This document shows, piece by piece, positions 7,992-16,646 of a stretch of 64,000 bases of DNA (position 1 is its first letter; each line of letters starts with the position of its first letter). The DNA is taken from the NCBI RefSeq assembly GCF_026011715.1, contig NZ_BRVM01000013.1, positions 1 to 64,000 on the forward strand, written 5' to 3'. The DNA comes from Cytobacillus sp. NCCP-133 (GTDB taxonomy: Bacteria > Bacillota > Bacilli > Bacillales > Cytobacillaceae). The notes under the pieces were generated by a model. It worked only from the letters and a program-made list of their open reading frames with translations. It did no database searches and was not told the DNA's origin. A program made the position numbers and the translations under genes.

Positions 7992-9152
7992 ATGAGTATT
8001 AGAAAATCGCTTCTTTTTACCAGCTTGTTCTGTACAGCTTTAGTATTGGTCTCTTCCTTCTTTGTTTTTAAAACGCTTGCGGAAGATAACGCTGCCGCTG
8101 CAATCAAGAAATCAGCTCAATTACACTATCAATCCCGAGAAACTCTAGTGGGAAACAAAGAGTTCAGAGAGCAGGCTACCCTTGGAGCAATCGGAGACAT
8201 CCTGATTCATGACTGGATTTATAATGATGCCAAAACGAAAACTGGTTATGATTTCAGCCCGATGTTCAGCCACATTAAACCCATACTTGTCAAACCCGAC
8301 CTTCTTCTTGCTAATCAAGAGACGATTTTAGGCGGAACAGCAATTGGCATCTCCAGTTATCCGATGTTTAACAGTCCCCAGGAAGTTGGAAATGCTCTAA
8401 TTCATGCTGAAGTTGATATTGTCTCAACTGCAAATAATCATTCTCTGGATAAGGGCGAAAGAGGACTGATAGCTTCTCTCGACTATATGGACAAAATTGG
8501 ATTGCCTCATGTAGGAACAAGCAGGTCGAAAAGCGAACGTGATACTCTAAAAATCATGAACACAAACGGCATTAAAGTAGCTTATCTTTCCTATACATAT
8601 GGTACAAATGGCATTCCAATCCCAAAAGAAAAAGAATATCTTGTTAATTTAATTGATAAGCCTGCAATGCAGCACGACATTCAACGGGCAAGGAATGAAG
8701 CCGACGTGGTTGTAATGAGTCTGCATTGGGGAAATGAGTACCAGCTTCTTCCTACTGATGATCAAAAAGAGCTGGCAAAGGATCTTGTAAATGAAGGTGT
8801 TGATATCATATTTGGGCACCACCCGCATGTCCTGCAGCCAATGGAATGGATTGAAGCAGTGGATGGCCGGAAAGCCCTAATTGTATATTCTCTTGGAAAT
8901 TTCCTATCCGGACAAATGCGTGATTATAAGGATATTGGGGGCCTTGCAACTGTAGATGTAACCAAATATATCAATCAAAATGGAGTGAGAGTTGAACTCT
9001 CCAATCCTGGTTTCTCTCCAACTTATGTAAGCAATAAGCATTTAACAGGTTATAGGATTGTCCCCTTACAAGAAGCTGGCAGCTTCGGACTTCAGAATGC
9101 GGATGCAAAGTTTAAAGAAATTCAGGAGCATATGCTGAAAAATCTCCATTAA
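7992..9152 (+). CDS. CapA family (PGA_cap-type) metallophosphatase-like protein
   Basis: 386 residues with an N-terminal signal anchor (about 8-30) and an extracellular CapA domain. Typical family motifs occur in order: GAIGDILIHD, LLANQETILGG, STANNHSLDKG, SLHWGNEY, FGHHPHVLQPMEW and YSLGNFLSGQ; their Asp, Asn and His residues form the metallophosphoesterase-like centre. CapA proteins take part in poly-gamma-glutamate capsule synthesis or export, but many lone homologs like this one have no capBC neighbours, and none are seen here. The exact role is therefore unknown. AAGGGG precedes the ATG. Confidence 0.88.
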   Translation: MSIRKSLLFTSLFCTALVLVSSFFVFKTLAEDNAAAAIKKSAQLHYQSRETLVGNKEFREQATLGAIGDILIHDWIYNDAKTKTGYDFSPMFSHIKPILVKPDLLLANQETILGGTAIGISSYPMFNSPQEVGNALIHAEVDIVSTANNHSLDKGERGLIASLDYMDKIGLPHVGTSRSKSERDTLKIMNTNGIKVAYLSYTYGTNGIPIPKEKEYLVNLIDKPAMQHDIQRARNEADVVVMSLHWGNEYQLLPTDDQKELAKDLVNEGVDIIFGHHPHVLQPMEWIEAVDGRKALIVYSLGNFLSGQMRDYKDIGGLATVDVTKYINQNGVRVELSNPGFSPTYVSNKHLTGYRIVPLQEAGSFGLQNADAKFKEIQEHMLKNLH

Positions 9153-9219
9153 AGCGCCATGATACGAGGCTTTTATCATATAAAAAATGGTAAAATAATC
9201 GGCAGGAATAGGAGGAGAT

Positions 9220-10044
9220 ATGGTGAAAAGCCAAACTGCCTCTAACAAAGAATTTGCTTATTTGCAGCTGGGCGTTTTTCTGTCTGTTGTTTTGCTGTTT
9301 CAATATAAACTATTTACTTTCGCTTTTATTTTATCCTTTGGGCTGATTCTTATCTTGGTATTCATATCAAAGGAGGAGCGAGTATTTTCCTGGATCATTG
9401 CCGCCTATTTATCTGGAAATTTACTGTTTCTATATGGAGACAGGCTGCTGGATGAACTGCCATTTCAAGCCTTTGTTTTATTAATACTTAACCGTTTCTT
9501 CCTAATCATGCCTATTTTGCTTATGGTTTATGTATCTAGGAAATTTAATAAGATCCCCAACCGCTTTTTGCAAAAGACAGATTGGAATGGCCGCATTTAT
9601 TTTCCTTTTATTTGGAGGGGTTTTCATTCAATTACTGTTAAAAAGTTTTTATTTGCAGCCGTTTTAATAAATTTTGCCATATTAGGTCCACAGATATTTT
9701 CAAGTGGAAACCCATTTAGCAGCACGAACTTTTATCTATTCCTGATTGGGTTTTCAGCGGTAAATGCATTTATGGAAGAGGTGATATGGCGAGGAATCTT
9801 ATTAACTGGAGCAGCTGATTTGGCAGGAGAAAAAGCCTCAGTGATATTAACCGGGATTGCTTTTGGTTTTTCCCATTTGATGCTTGGCTACTCACTTGCG
9901 GCTTGTCTTTTATTTGCTGCAGGTGGAATTTTCTATGGAGCCATAACTGTCAAATCAGGCAGCATGTTTCCTGCCTTACTATGGCATTTCGCGCTCAATA
10001 CTTTAATGATTTTGTCTGGTTCCATCCCCTTTCCAGGCTATTAA
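9220..10044 (+). CDS. CPBP family intramembrane metalloprotease
   Basis: 274 residues with about seven to eight hydrophobic segments. The C-terminal CPBP (CAAX protease/bacteriocin-processing, Abi) domain shows the three motifs: MEEVIWRG (EExxxR), FGFSHLMLG (FxxxH) and LLWHFALNT (HxxxN), which hold the glutamic acid and histidine active-site residues. The target is unknown. AGGAGG precedes the ATG. It lies 67 bp after the CapA-like gene with no clear terminator between them, so read-through is possible. Confidence 0.9.
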   Translation: MVKSQTASNKEFAYLQLGVFLSVVLLFQYKLFTFAFILSFGLILILVFISKEERVFSWIIAAYLSGNLLFLYGDRLLDELPFQAFVLLILNRFFLIMPILLMVYVSRKFNKIPNRFLQKTDWNGRIYFPFIWRGFHSITVKKFLFAAVLINFAILGPQIFSSGNPFSSTNFYLFLIGFSAVNAFMEEVIWRGILLTGAADLAGEKASVILTGIAFGFSHLMLGYSLAACLLFAAGGIFYGAITVKSGSMFPALLWHFALNTLMILSGSIPFPGY

Positions 10045-10046
10045 AG

Positions 10047-10083
10047 GAGCACTCGCATGTTTTTTGGCGAGTGCTCTTTTTTT
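10047..10083 (+). terminator. terminator of CPBP gene
   Basis: GAGCACTCGC...GCGAGTGCTC followed by TTTTTTT; ten base pairs, very strong. Confidence 0.92.
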
Positions 10084-10087
10084 ATAA

Positions 10088-10182
10088 TATAAGAATTTAT
10101 ATCCTTTTGAACTTAGAGAACTGCCTAGCTCCAGGCCTTGTGCTTGTCGGGGGTGGTCAAGGTGTCTTGAGCTTTTCTTACA
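10088..10182. repeat. structured intergenic repeat, copy 2 (inverted)
   Basis: About 48 bp here match the reverse complement of 252-312 (shared AGAATTTATATCCTTTTG, AACT, CTAGCTCCAGG). The remainder up to 10182 is looser but keeps TCAAGGT. It is shorter than copy 1 and lies between two genes. Confidence 0.6.
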
Positions 10183-10184
10183 TC

Positions 10185-10445
10185 TTAGTGTGCTCCTCCA
10201 AAGATCAAAACCTGAAGAAAAATCATTCCTGTAGAAAGCACAAACAATACAGCCATTAACGGAACAAAAAGATTTCTGTTTTTATGAAAAATAAAAACAA
10301 GGATAAAATATAACAGTGCAGAAACAGCAACAAAGATTCCTGCCTCCGTGAGTTTCTTTGAACCGCTGGTTTGGATGAACATCTGAAGGGCTATTCCCCC
10401 AAATAGGATAGCGCCTAAAATGTTGAAAAGCCGATATGAAGTCAT
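10185..10445 (-). CDS. small membrane protein of unknown function
   Basis: 86 residues, almost all in three hydrophobic segments (about 7-24, 36-53, 60-82), with the short basic loop FHKNRN between the second and third. I do not recognise the family. AGAGGTG precedes the ATG at a normal spacing, which supports expression. It stands between the CPBP gene and yneR and is divergent from yneR. Confidence 0.65.
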   Translation of the reverse strand: MTSYRLFNILGAILFGGIALQMFIQTSGSKKLTEAGIFVAVSALLYFILVFIFHKNRNLFVPLMAVLFVLSTGMIFLQVLIFGGAH

Positions 10446-10563
10446 AATATCACCTCTACTAATGAATTTAAGTCAAATTAAATTGGCTAAATAATTCAAT
10501 TACTCGCACTCCTAAAAAAACTAGCCTATAATATTACTATCACCCAAGAGGAGGATTTTCAAA

Positions 10564-10869
10564 ATGAAAATACATATTAAAGATGAAGCCGCCGCATGGT
10601 ACCAAGAAGAAATGCTCTTAAACAAGGGTGACTATGTCCGCTTTTTTGCACGTTATGGCGGCTGCAGCACAGTCCAGCAGGGCTTTTCACTAGGCGTTTC
10701 TAATGAACAGCCTCACAATGCAGGTGTATTGTCAGAAAAAAACGGAATTACCTACTTTATAGAAGAGAAAGATCTTTGGTATTTCGATAATCATGATTTA
10801 TATGTTGATTTTAATGAAAAAGCGCAGGAGCCAGTTTTTAACTATGATAAACAAGAAAAGCACTGTTAA
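10564..10869 (+). CDS. yneR: HesB/YneR family protein
   Basis: A 101-residue soluble protein of the HesB/IscA-like superfamily, YneR subfamily. Features are MKIHIKDEAAAWYQEEM at the start and FARYGGCSTVQQGFSLGVSN in the middle. The three conserved Cys of true IscA scaffolds are not all present, so iron-sulfur assembly cannot be assumed. AAGAGGAGG precedes the ATG. In B. subtilis yneR lies between yneQ and plsY, which agrees with this order. This is a different subfamily from the frameshifted HesB-like selenoprotein at 7.5 kb. Confidence 0.85.
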   Translation: MKIHIKDEAAAWYQEEMLLNKGDYVRFFARYGGCSTVQQGFSLGVSNEQPHNAGVLSEKNGITYFIEEKDLWYFDNHDLYVDFNEKAQEPVFNYDKQEKHC

Positions 10870-11157
10870 ACTAATGCTTTTTGTTGTGCGAAAATTAAGC
10901 TATCGGAAGCGTTCCTTGCAGAGCCAGATAGGAATCAACGTTCAAAATTTTAGATCAAGAAAGGAAGCAGGCTTAGTCTTTAGTCTGCATTCTTTTTTAG
11001 CTAGCCAAAAACTTTTTGCTGTGCTTCAAACTTTTCAAACTGAATTGGCTTCTCGGCAGCGTTCACCCTGCTGTTCACTAGACTTGCTCAGAATAGTTTT
11101 GGATCTCTCAAAGTCTTTTTTTTACATTCCAGCTCCTAACTGAGATTTCAAGTTCTA
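10870..11157. other. 288-bp gap without a gene
   Basis: Intergenic stretch between the convergent yneR and yneQ. No ORF with a ribosome binding site is present on either strand. A weak stem (GCAGGC...GTCTGC, near 10965-10990) may end yneR transcription. The rest shows no structure I can name. Confidence 0.5.
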
Positions 11158-11496
11158 TTATTCGTTATCCTCCTGGTGCTGTCCATTGACCCCAACTCCT
11201 TGAAGCCGCCTTAATTGACCTAGCAAATTTTCCTTTTTCAAAATTTTTTTTTGCCGTTCCCCCACTAAATCGAAGTGTGAATAGCCATCATTTCTAAAAT
11301 CGATCCATTCTGGCTTCAGATTGTGTATTTTTCCCCAAGCAATCAATTTATTCAGGTCGGAACAGCCGACTTTTGTAACTGTATTGCAGCCAGGAAATCG
11401 ATCATCAATCCAAAAATGTGTTAAAAAGGCAATTTCACCCTGATCTATTTTCATTTTCCATTCACGAATATCCGCTTTTCGAAGACCAAATGCCAT
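11158..11496 (-). CDS. yneQ: YneQ family hypothetical protein
   Basis: A 112-residue soluble protein (MAFGLRKADIREWKMKIDQGEIAFLTHFWIDDRFPGC...). It matches the YneQ family by sequence and by position between yneP and yneR as in B. subtilis. The role is unknown. The conserved-looking HFWIDDRFPGC and RNDGYSHFDL segments are worth noting. It follows yneP by 39 bp and is probably in the same transcript. Confidence 0.8.
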   Translation of the reverse strand: MAFGLRKADIREWKMKIDQGEIAFLTHFWIDDRFPGCNTVTKVGCSDLNKLIAWGKIHNLKPEWIDFRNDGYSHFDLVGERQKKILKKENLLGQLRRLQGVGVNGQHQEDNE

Positions 11497-11535
11497 ATTC
11501 CTAATTCACCCTCTTAAACAAGGAGCAAACTGAAA

Positions 11536-11973
11536 TTAACTGATCGCTTCTTCAGGCTGCTTCTTGGCTTTTTCATATGCTTCATGCCAATTAGGATACT
11601 TCTTTTTAATGGATATAGGTCTAAATGAATCCTTTTTGACACAAACATGTTTAGAAAAACCTGTTACTGCAAGCTCACTCTCGCTGTTATAAATTTCATA
11701 GCCATAACTTACCCGGAAACCATCATATTCTTCAATCCAAGTCTTAATCATAGCGGTTTGACCGTAACGAAGCGGCTTTTTGTAAGATGCCTGTATATCC
11801 AGAACAGGAGAAATAATTCCATCTATTTCCATTTCTGCATAACTAAACCCCAAATCTTTAATGATTTGTGTTCGGCCAAGTTCCATCCAAACTAGGTAAT
11901 TTGCATGATAAACAACGCCCATTTGGTCTGTTTCTGCATATCTGACTTCAACTTCTTTTTTTGATACGAGCAT
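11536..11973 (-). CDS. yneP: hotdog-fold acyl-CoA thioesterase YneP
   Basis: 145 residues of the 4-hydroxybenzoyl-CoA thioesterase/YbgC type. The signature VRYAETDQMGVVYHANYLVWME lies near residues 9-30 and contains the catalytic Asp. It hydrolyses acyl-CoA; the physiological substrate in Bacillus is not known. Its start is two bases from the end of the AAA gene, so the two are co-transcribed. The position agrees with B. subtilis yneP. Confidence 0.9.
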   Translation of the reverse strand: MLVSKKEVEVRYAETDQMGVVYHANYLVWMELGRTQIIKDLGFSYAEMEIDGIISPVLDIQASYKKPLRYGQTAMIKTWIEEYDGFRVSYGYEIYNSESELAVTGFSKHVCVKKDSFRPISIKKKYPNWHEAYEKAKKQPEEAIS

Positions 11974-11975
11974 GT

Positions 11976-14291
11976 CTATTCTCCTTTATTCGCTTTTTTT
12001 AATGCTGTTTCGAAGTCCTCTCTCTCCAAAATGCTAACCCGGTCAACTTTAGCGACGTCAAGTAATGGAACGATTCTCATTGCCTGTGCCTGCATCGCTT
12101 CGTCCGCAAGATTTGCAGCAAAACGGCCGTTTCCGTTTAGGTCCATTTCCAAAAGAGTTTCCATCAGAAAATCACGTGCTTCATCGGTTAGTGTGTATTC
12201 GTACTGACCTGAATAGGAAACAATGATTTCCAAGAGCTCACTTACTGTATAATCCTTAAAGAGGAAAAATTTCTTAAAACGGGATTTCAGCCCTGGATTG
12301 CTATTCAACAGTTTCTCCATTTCATTTGGATAGCCAGCCAATACAACTACTAGGTTTTCATTATGTTTTGTCATTTCATCTACCAAGGTATCAATCACTT
12401 CTTTTCCAAAGTCACCTGCCATTTGGGATAAAAGCGAATACGCTTCATCAATAAATAGCACTCCGCCTAATGCTTCACGTATTTTTTTCTTTGTTTTAAG
12501 GGCGGTTTGGCCAACATAACCAGCAACAAAATCTGCCCTGCTTGAGACCATAAGATGGCCTCTTTTTAGAAATCCGCAATCCTTCAGAAGTTCTGCATAA
12601 ATTTTTGCAACAGTTGTTTTCCCCGTCCCCGGATTACCGGTAAATAATGAGTGCAGTTGAATAGGAACAACAGGAAGATCTTTTTCTCGGCGTATTTGCT
12701 GCATTTTTACAAACGAAACAAGGTTCTTGACTTCGGTTTTAACGGTTTCGAGACCAATTAACTTGTCAAGCTGTTCATGGGGATTGATCTGTTTGTCCTC
12801 TTCTTCGATTTCAAAATCTTCTTTTTCTAAAAGTGTGTATGCCATGATATTCTGATTTATTTTTGACTGGGAGCCTTTTTTAAAAATGGCATCCAGAACA
12901 ATATTTCGTACCGTCCTGGCATTGCCGAAAGTGTCATCAACCCGCTCTTTTTCAATCCGTTTCGTTAACTCCTGTTTGGCACCGTCAGTAAGGACATAGT
13001 CATTATCTTCTGCCAGCTTTTCTGCAATAAGAAGGAGCTCCTCATTTGAGTAATCTGGCAGTGAGATAAAGTTTGATTCAGGAAAACGGCTGCGAAGCCC
13101 GGGGTTGCTATCAAGAAACTGTCTCATCTCTTCCGGATAACCAGCCATGATAACCGCGAACTTACCGCCATATTCCGTTCCCGTCATAAGTGAAACGAGC
13201 GTATCAATTGCAGTCTGCCCATAATCGCTGCCAGTCTGTCCTTCACGTTTTAGACTATAGGCTTCATCGATAAAGAGAACTCCCCCTATTGCTTTTTCAA
13301 CGGCAGCCCTGACATTTTCTTCAGTCTGTCCAACAAACCCGCCTACAAGCTGGGAGCGGTCAGCCTCAATTACTTCTTCCCGCGGCAAGACGCCAAGGCT
13401 ATGATAAATTTTGGCCAAAAGCCGGGCAATTGTTGTTTTGCCTGTCCCGGGGTTGCCTGTCAGAATCATATTAAGGCTTAGTTCATCTTTTGTTTGAAAG
13501 CCAAGCGATTTTCGTGCATTTTGATATTTTAAAAAACGGTAAAAATCATGGACTCTGCTCTTGACAGTCTTTAATCCAACCATTTCATTCAGCTCATCCA
13601 GCGGGTTTTTCTTAAGTAGCGTTTCTTCTTGTTCAGCTTTAAAAACTTTTTTCCAATCATCTTTTAGCCTGGTAATAACATTTAAGTGTTTTTTCATATC
13701 AGTGTAATAGGTAGATGTATGAAAAACGCCTGATATGGATTGTTCATATTCTTCAGAAGCCTTTAACAGCAAAGCTGTTTCTGCAATTGCTTCTTCAAGC
13801 AGTTCTTCAAGCTTCTGATATTCAGGGTCCTGATAAGCCCTATTTTTCTTTTGAAGATCCTCAAGCTCATCGTCTGCCTTGTTTATAAAGCTTCGGCAGA
13901 TTTCAATGAATTGTTCTGCCGTTTTCTTTTTAGCTGCCCTGTTATCCGTTTCCCGGATTGGAGGGAATGTTAGCGAATCCAGAATATTCACTTTATTTTT
14001 CCATTCTGATTTTCCCAATTGGGCAGCGGCAATATTATTTTCCGGATCCAAATTGACCGCTTTTTGAAGCCAGGCAGTTCCAAGGTGGTCTCCATTTATT
14101 TTATTGCATCTTGAAAGAGCTGCCAAAGTTAATAATTCAGACAGAAGCTTTGGCTCATCTTGTTCATTTAAATACTTGATAAAATAAAGCAATTCTGCTT
14201 CGTTCTGTATGTACCCTTTATGATCAACTTCTTTTTTCCATTTCTGAATCTGAATGTCTGTTGGTTTTTCGTACCTTACTTGCTGCGCCAT
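11976..14291 (-). CDS. tandem-AAA ATPase (CbxX/CfqX, SpoVK-like)
   Basis: 771 residues. The N-terminal ~240 residues are helical, TPR-like and coiled-coil-rich. Two CbxX/CfqX-type AAA modules follow: module 1 has LTGNPGTGKTT and GGVLFIDEAYSLKRE, module 2 has FTGNPGTGKTT and GGVLFIDEAYSLLSQ, each with NPGLRSRFP or NPGLKSRFK (Arg finger region). B. subtilis SpoVK has one such module and is half this size. The family remodels protein complexes, Rubisco activation by CbbX being the model; the client here is unknown. I prefer ATG 14291 (MAQQVRYEK); ten more codons are open upstream. To my knowledge this gene is not at this locus in B. subtilis. Confidence 0.88.
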   Translation of the reverse strand: MAQQVRYEKPTDIQIQKWKKEVDHKGYIQNEAELLYFIKYLNEQDEPKLLSELLTLAALSRCNKINGDHLGTAWLQKAVNLDPENNIAAAQLGKSEWKNKVNILDSLTFPPIRETDNRAAKKKTAEQFIEICRSFINKADDELEDLQKKNRAYQDPEYQKLEELLEEAIAETALLLKASEEYEQSISGVFHTSTYYTDMKKHLNVITRLKDDWKKVFKAEQEETLLKKNPLDELNEMVGLKTVKSRVHDFYRFLKYQNARKSLGFQTKDELSLNMILTGNPGTGKTTIARLLAKIYHSLGVLPREEVIEADRSQLVGGFVGQTEENVRAAVEKAIGGVLFIDEAYSLKREGQTGSDYGQTAIDTLVSLMTGTEYGGKFAVIMAGYPEEMRQFLDSNPGLRSRFPESNFISLPDYSNEELLLIAEKLAEDNDYVLTDGAKQELTKRIEKERVDDTFGNARTVRNIVLDAIFKKGSQSKINQNIMAYTLLEKEDFEIEEEDKQINPHEQLDKLIGLETVKTEVKNLVSFVKMQQIRREKDLPVVPIQLHSLFTGNPGTGKTTVAKIYAELLKDCGFLKRGHLMVSSRADFVAGYVGQTALKTKKKIREALGGVLFIDEAYSLLSQMAGDFGKEVIDTLVDEMTKHNENLVVVLAGYPNEMEKLLNSNPGLKSRFKKFFLFKDYTVSELLEIIVSYSGQYEYTLTDEARDFLMETLLEMDLNGNGRFAANLADEAMQAQAMRIVPLLDVAKVDRVSILEREDFETALKKANKGE

Positions 14292-14375
14292 TTTCATCAC
14301 TTCTCTTCTTAGTTTCCACAACTTATCTTATCATATTTCCTCATTATTCTATAAGAATGCGCTTTTAATTCGAAA

Positions 14376-14408
14376 GAAAAGACCTAATCACAAAGATTAG
14401 GTCTTTCG
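14376..14408 (-). terminator. terminator of tlp
   Basis: AAAGACCTAATC-ACAAA-GATTAGGTCTTT with a T-rich tail on the minus strand, past the tlp stop. Confidence 0.85.
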
Positions 14409-14421
14409 GAATTCTTATGAT

Positions 14422-14667
14422 TTAGTCATTATCGCTTTTGTACCCATTTTGCTGTGCCTGGTATTCATCTTTTACCTCGGAACGGAAAGATGCAATACTT
14501 TCTCGGCGGCGCTCGTTTTTCGCTTCTATTCTGGCAAGGTCCTCGGCATTTGCAAACTTCATTGACTCTTCCGCTTCGTCCATGTTTTCAATGGTATGGA
14601 CAATCATTGATTGAAGCTTTTCTACATTATCGCTGCGGTCATCAGGATTTGGTTTGTTATGTGCCAT
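14422..14667 (-). CDS. tlp: small acid-soluble spore protein Tlp
   Basis: 81 residues, charged and helical: MAHNKPNPDDRSDNVEKLQ... then RREsIASFRSEVKDEY. Tlp is a minor, forespore-expressed spore core protein (sigma-G regulon in B. subtilis). It is next to sspN as in B. subtilis, where the two form one operon; here the hairpin at 14780 separates them. AGGGAGG precedes the ATG. Confidence 0.93.
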   Translation of the reverse strand: MAHNKPNPDDRSDNVEKLQSMIVHTIENMDEAEESMKFANAEDLARIEAKNERRRESIASFRSEVKDEYQAQQNGYKSDND

Positions 14668-14779
14668 GATAAGTTCCTCCCTTAGGTGAGTGATGGTACA
14701 AAATTAGTTTGTGAAAGAGCGGAAAAATTATCGGCGGAAAAGTGTGGGTCTCTTGCCTGAAGAATTTTTATAAATAAAA

Positions 14780-14801
14780 CCTGCCGCATTTTTGCGGCAG
14801 G
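14780..14801 (-). terminator. terminator of sspN
   Basis: CCTGCCGCA-AAAA-TGCGGCAGG, then TTTTATTT on the minus strand. It lies between sspN and tlp, so tlp either has its own promoter or depends on partial read-through. Confidence 0.8.
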
Positions 14802-14813
14802 CAAAAATCCTTT

Positions 14814-14957
14814 TTATTCACCTTTTGTTTGGATAACTTGCGGATGCTGGCCGGATGTGTCCTGCATTTTCTTACCTTTATTGCCGCCAAATCCGTGTGA
14901 TTGTGTACCAATATGGTTTGGAACAAAATGCTCTGGGTGTTTTTTCGGGTTTCCCAT
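14814..14957 (-). CDS. sspN: small acid-soluble spore protein SspN
   Basis: 47 residues: [20 protein letters not shown] followed by [17 protein letters not shown]. This is almost the B. subtilis SspN sequence, a minor forespore SASP of unknown binding mode. GGAGGG lies seven bases before the ATG. Its size hides it from gene finders with higher length limits. Confidence 0.93.
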   Translation of the reverse strand: MGNPKKHPEHFVPNHIGTQSHGFGGNKGKKMQDTSGQHPQVIQTKGE

Positions 14958-15020
14958 TTTAAATCCCTCCTCATTTTAAGTATGGTCCCATGAATAGGGT
15001 TTCATGAATGGGAAGTACTG

Positions 15021-15152
15021 CTATTCTGCCTTATTTAGATGCTTTTTCTCTATGCGTTCTTCTATTTTTTCCATGGCAGCTTGATCTCTAAGCAATTGAC
15101 GCTTGTTTTCTAACACTAAATCAGCAAAGGAGCGTTTTCTAGGTTTTCTCAT
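15021..15152 (-). CDS. FbpB-like small basic protein
   Basis: A 43-residue strongly charged peptide, MRKPRKRSFADLVLENKRQL followed by LRDQAAMEKIEERIEKKHLN. It resembles the Fur-regulated basic protein FbpB family, which in B. subtilis works with the sRNA FsrA in the iron-sparing response. GGAAGGTG precedes the ATG. It stands between sspN and yneN, 1.5 kb downstream of citB, itself an iron-sparing target in B. subtilis. I could not recognise a convincing Fur box. Confidence 0.75.
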   Translation of the reverse strand: MRKPRKRSFADLVLENKRQLLRDQAAMEKIEERIEKKHLNKAE

Positions 15153-15554
15153 AAGAACATTCACCTTCCTTTAACAACATTGTAACAGTCATTATGTCCA
15201 AAAACCGTTCAAATTATTACAACTTTTTGAAAATTTAATCCACTACAAGTGAAAGATTTCCATTGCTTTATATGCTTTATATGCCTTATATGCTTTATAT
15301 GCTTTATAAAAAGATGCCATTTAAAAAAATATTCAGAAAAATAATCGTGATGCTTGCCTTACTAAACGTTTCCCCTTTTTACTCCCTTTAAAACCAGGAA
15401 CCGAAGCAGCTTAATCATAAAGCAAGGATATTAATAAGGCTCTTTTCTTGATGCTTAGCTAATAATCTTAGTGTTTAATTTGCGCTACAGGCTCTCGCTC
15501 CAATTTACTCAATGGTCGAACTTGGTTAGAAAGCAGCAAACTTAACTAAACTAA
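15153..15554. other. intergenic gap upstream of the FbpB-like gene
   Basis: About 400 bp without a supportable gene. It holds the 9-bp tandem repeat at 15264-15308 and AT-rich DNA. A 25-codon plus-strand frame at 15312 lacks a ribosome binding site. The promoter of the FbpB-like gene should lie in 15160-15240. Confidence 0.5.
15264..15308. repeat. five 9-bp tandem repeats
   Basis: Five head-to-tail copies of TGCTTTATA (the third reads TGCCTTATA), in non-coding DNA. Confidence 0.95.
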
Positions 15555-15581
15555 AAAGCACCTGCTCACAGCAGATGCTTT
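15555..15581 (-). terminator. terminator of yneN
   Basis: AAAGCA-TCTGCT-GTG-AGCAGG-TGCTTT followed by TTAG on the minus strand, directly after the yneN stop. Confidence 0.75.
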
Positions 15582-15585
15582 CACC

Positions 15586-16104
15586 TTACATTTCATCTAT
15601 ATACTGTCTCATCATATCTATAGACATGGCACTCAAGTATTTATTCCTTATAATACCCTGTTCATCGATAAAAAAAGTTGTGGGAATGGTTAAGATTTGA
15701 TAAGCCTTAACTGCTTTTTCATCCTCATCAAGCAAAATCGGAAAGTTCACGCGCATTTCTTTGGCAAAGCCTTCAACATCATACTGTGGATCGATGTTAA
15801 CAGCCAAAATGACAATTTTATTCCCTTTTTCTGTATAAAACTTTTGGATATCCGGCATTTCAGCCTTGCAAGGGGGACACCATGTTGCCCAGAAATTCAG
15901 CATTATTTTCTTTCCTTTATAATCGGAAAGCTTTACTGTTTCACCCTCTAGATTTTTTAATTCAAAATCAGGTGCTTTTAGTCCAATCCCTAAACCAGTT
16001 TGATTAACAGGTTCGCTCTGAGGCTCCTTTTTCTCCGCCTGAACAATGGCTGCTGTGATTAATACAAACAATACCGTTGCTGCAAAAAACATCTTCCTAA
16101 ACAT
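15586..16104 (-). CDS. yneN: thiol-disulfide oxidoreductase YneN (ResA/TlpA type)
   Basis: 172 residues. An N-terminal signal anchor (about 5-23) is followed by an extracytoplasmic thioredoxin fold of the TlpA/ResA type with active-site NFWATWCPPCKAEMP and the cis-Pro region LTIPTTFFID. It reduces or exchanges disulfides outside the membrane; the partner is unknown. A ribosome binding site (AGCTGGAGGG) precedes the ATG. It lies downstream of an integral membrane protein gene (62 bp gap) with which it probably forms a unit. Confidence 0.92.
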   Translation of the reverse strand: MFRKMFFAATVLFVLITAAIVQAEKKEPQSEPVNQTGLGIGLKAPDFELKNLEGETVKLSDYKGKKIMLNFWATWCPPCKAEMPDIQKFYTEKGNKIVILAVNIDPQYDVEGFAKEMRVNFPILLDEDEKAVKAYQILTIPTTFFIDEQGIIRNKYLSAMSIDMMRQYIDEM

Positions 16105-16166
16105 GCTGACAGTCCCTCCAGCTCACGAGGCTAAACAGCCTTTTGCTTTATTGTTTGTATTGTAAC

Positions 16167-16583
16167 CTAAAATACTAAAATAAATAAGGTTCTGAAAAGC
16201 CAAAAAGCGAGCATAAATGTGACAGTTCCGTAAACAATTCCGCTTATCCAGCTTTTGAACCAATAAGTGTATTTTTGAATTCTCCATCCGACATAGCTCA
16301 TAGCCAGAATAATGCCTAAAATCACCCCTTTTGTTCCTCCGGAGATATAGAGAATCGCAATTGGATTACTCATTACATTTTCTGTCTGAAAGAGGATGGA
16401 ACTAAACTTATATGAAAAAAATCCAATTAAAACTCCATTTGTGATCTCATTCAAAAAATCTTTTTTAAATTCTCGGGTTTTACTGAACGACAAGCTTATT
16501 GCAATATAAGATACAATGCCAGCCAGCAAAATTAGAACCCATTCATATTTGATTAATAATGGTCCCAGCATAAAAGCGCCCAT
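16167..16583 (-). CDS. integral membrane protein of unknown function
   Basis: 138 residues with four to five hydrophobic segments (about 5-28, 44-65, 72-95, 113-137). I do not recognise the family. GGAGGG lies seven bases before the ATG. It sits immediately before yneN in the same direction, so a membrane partner for the exported thioredoxin-like protein is possible (inference). No Cys pair that would suggest a CcdA-type electron carrier is seen. Confidence 0.7.
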   Translation of the reverse strand: MGAFMLGPLLIKYEWVLILLAGIVSYIAISLSFSKTREFKKDFLNEITNGVLIGFFSYKFSSILFQTENVMSNPIAILYISGGTKGVILGIILAMSYVGWRIQKYTYWFKSWISGIVYGTVTFMLAFWLFRTLFILVF

Positions 16584-16646
16584 TTGTTAGCCCTCCAAAA
16601 ACTCATCTAAAGCTAAGATACCTAATCCCGTATCTTTTGTAAAATA

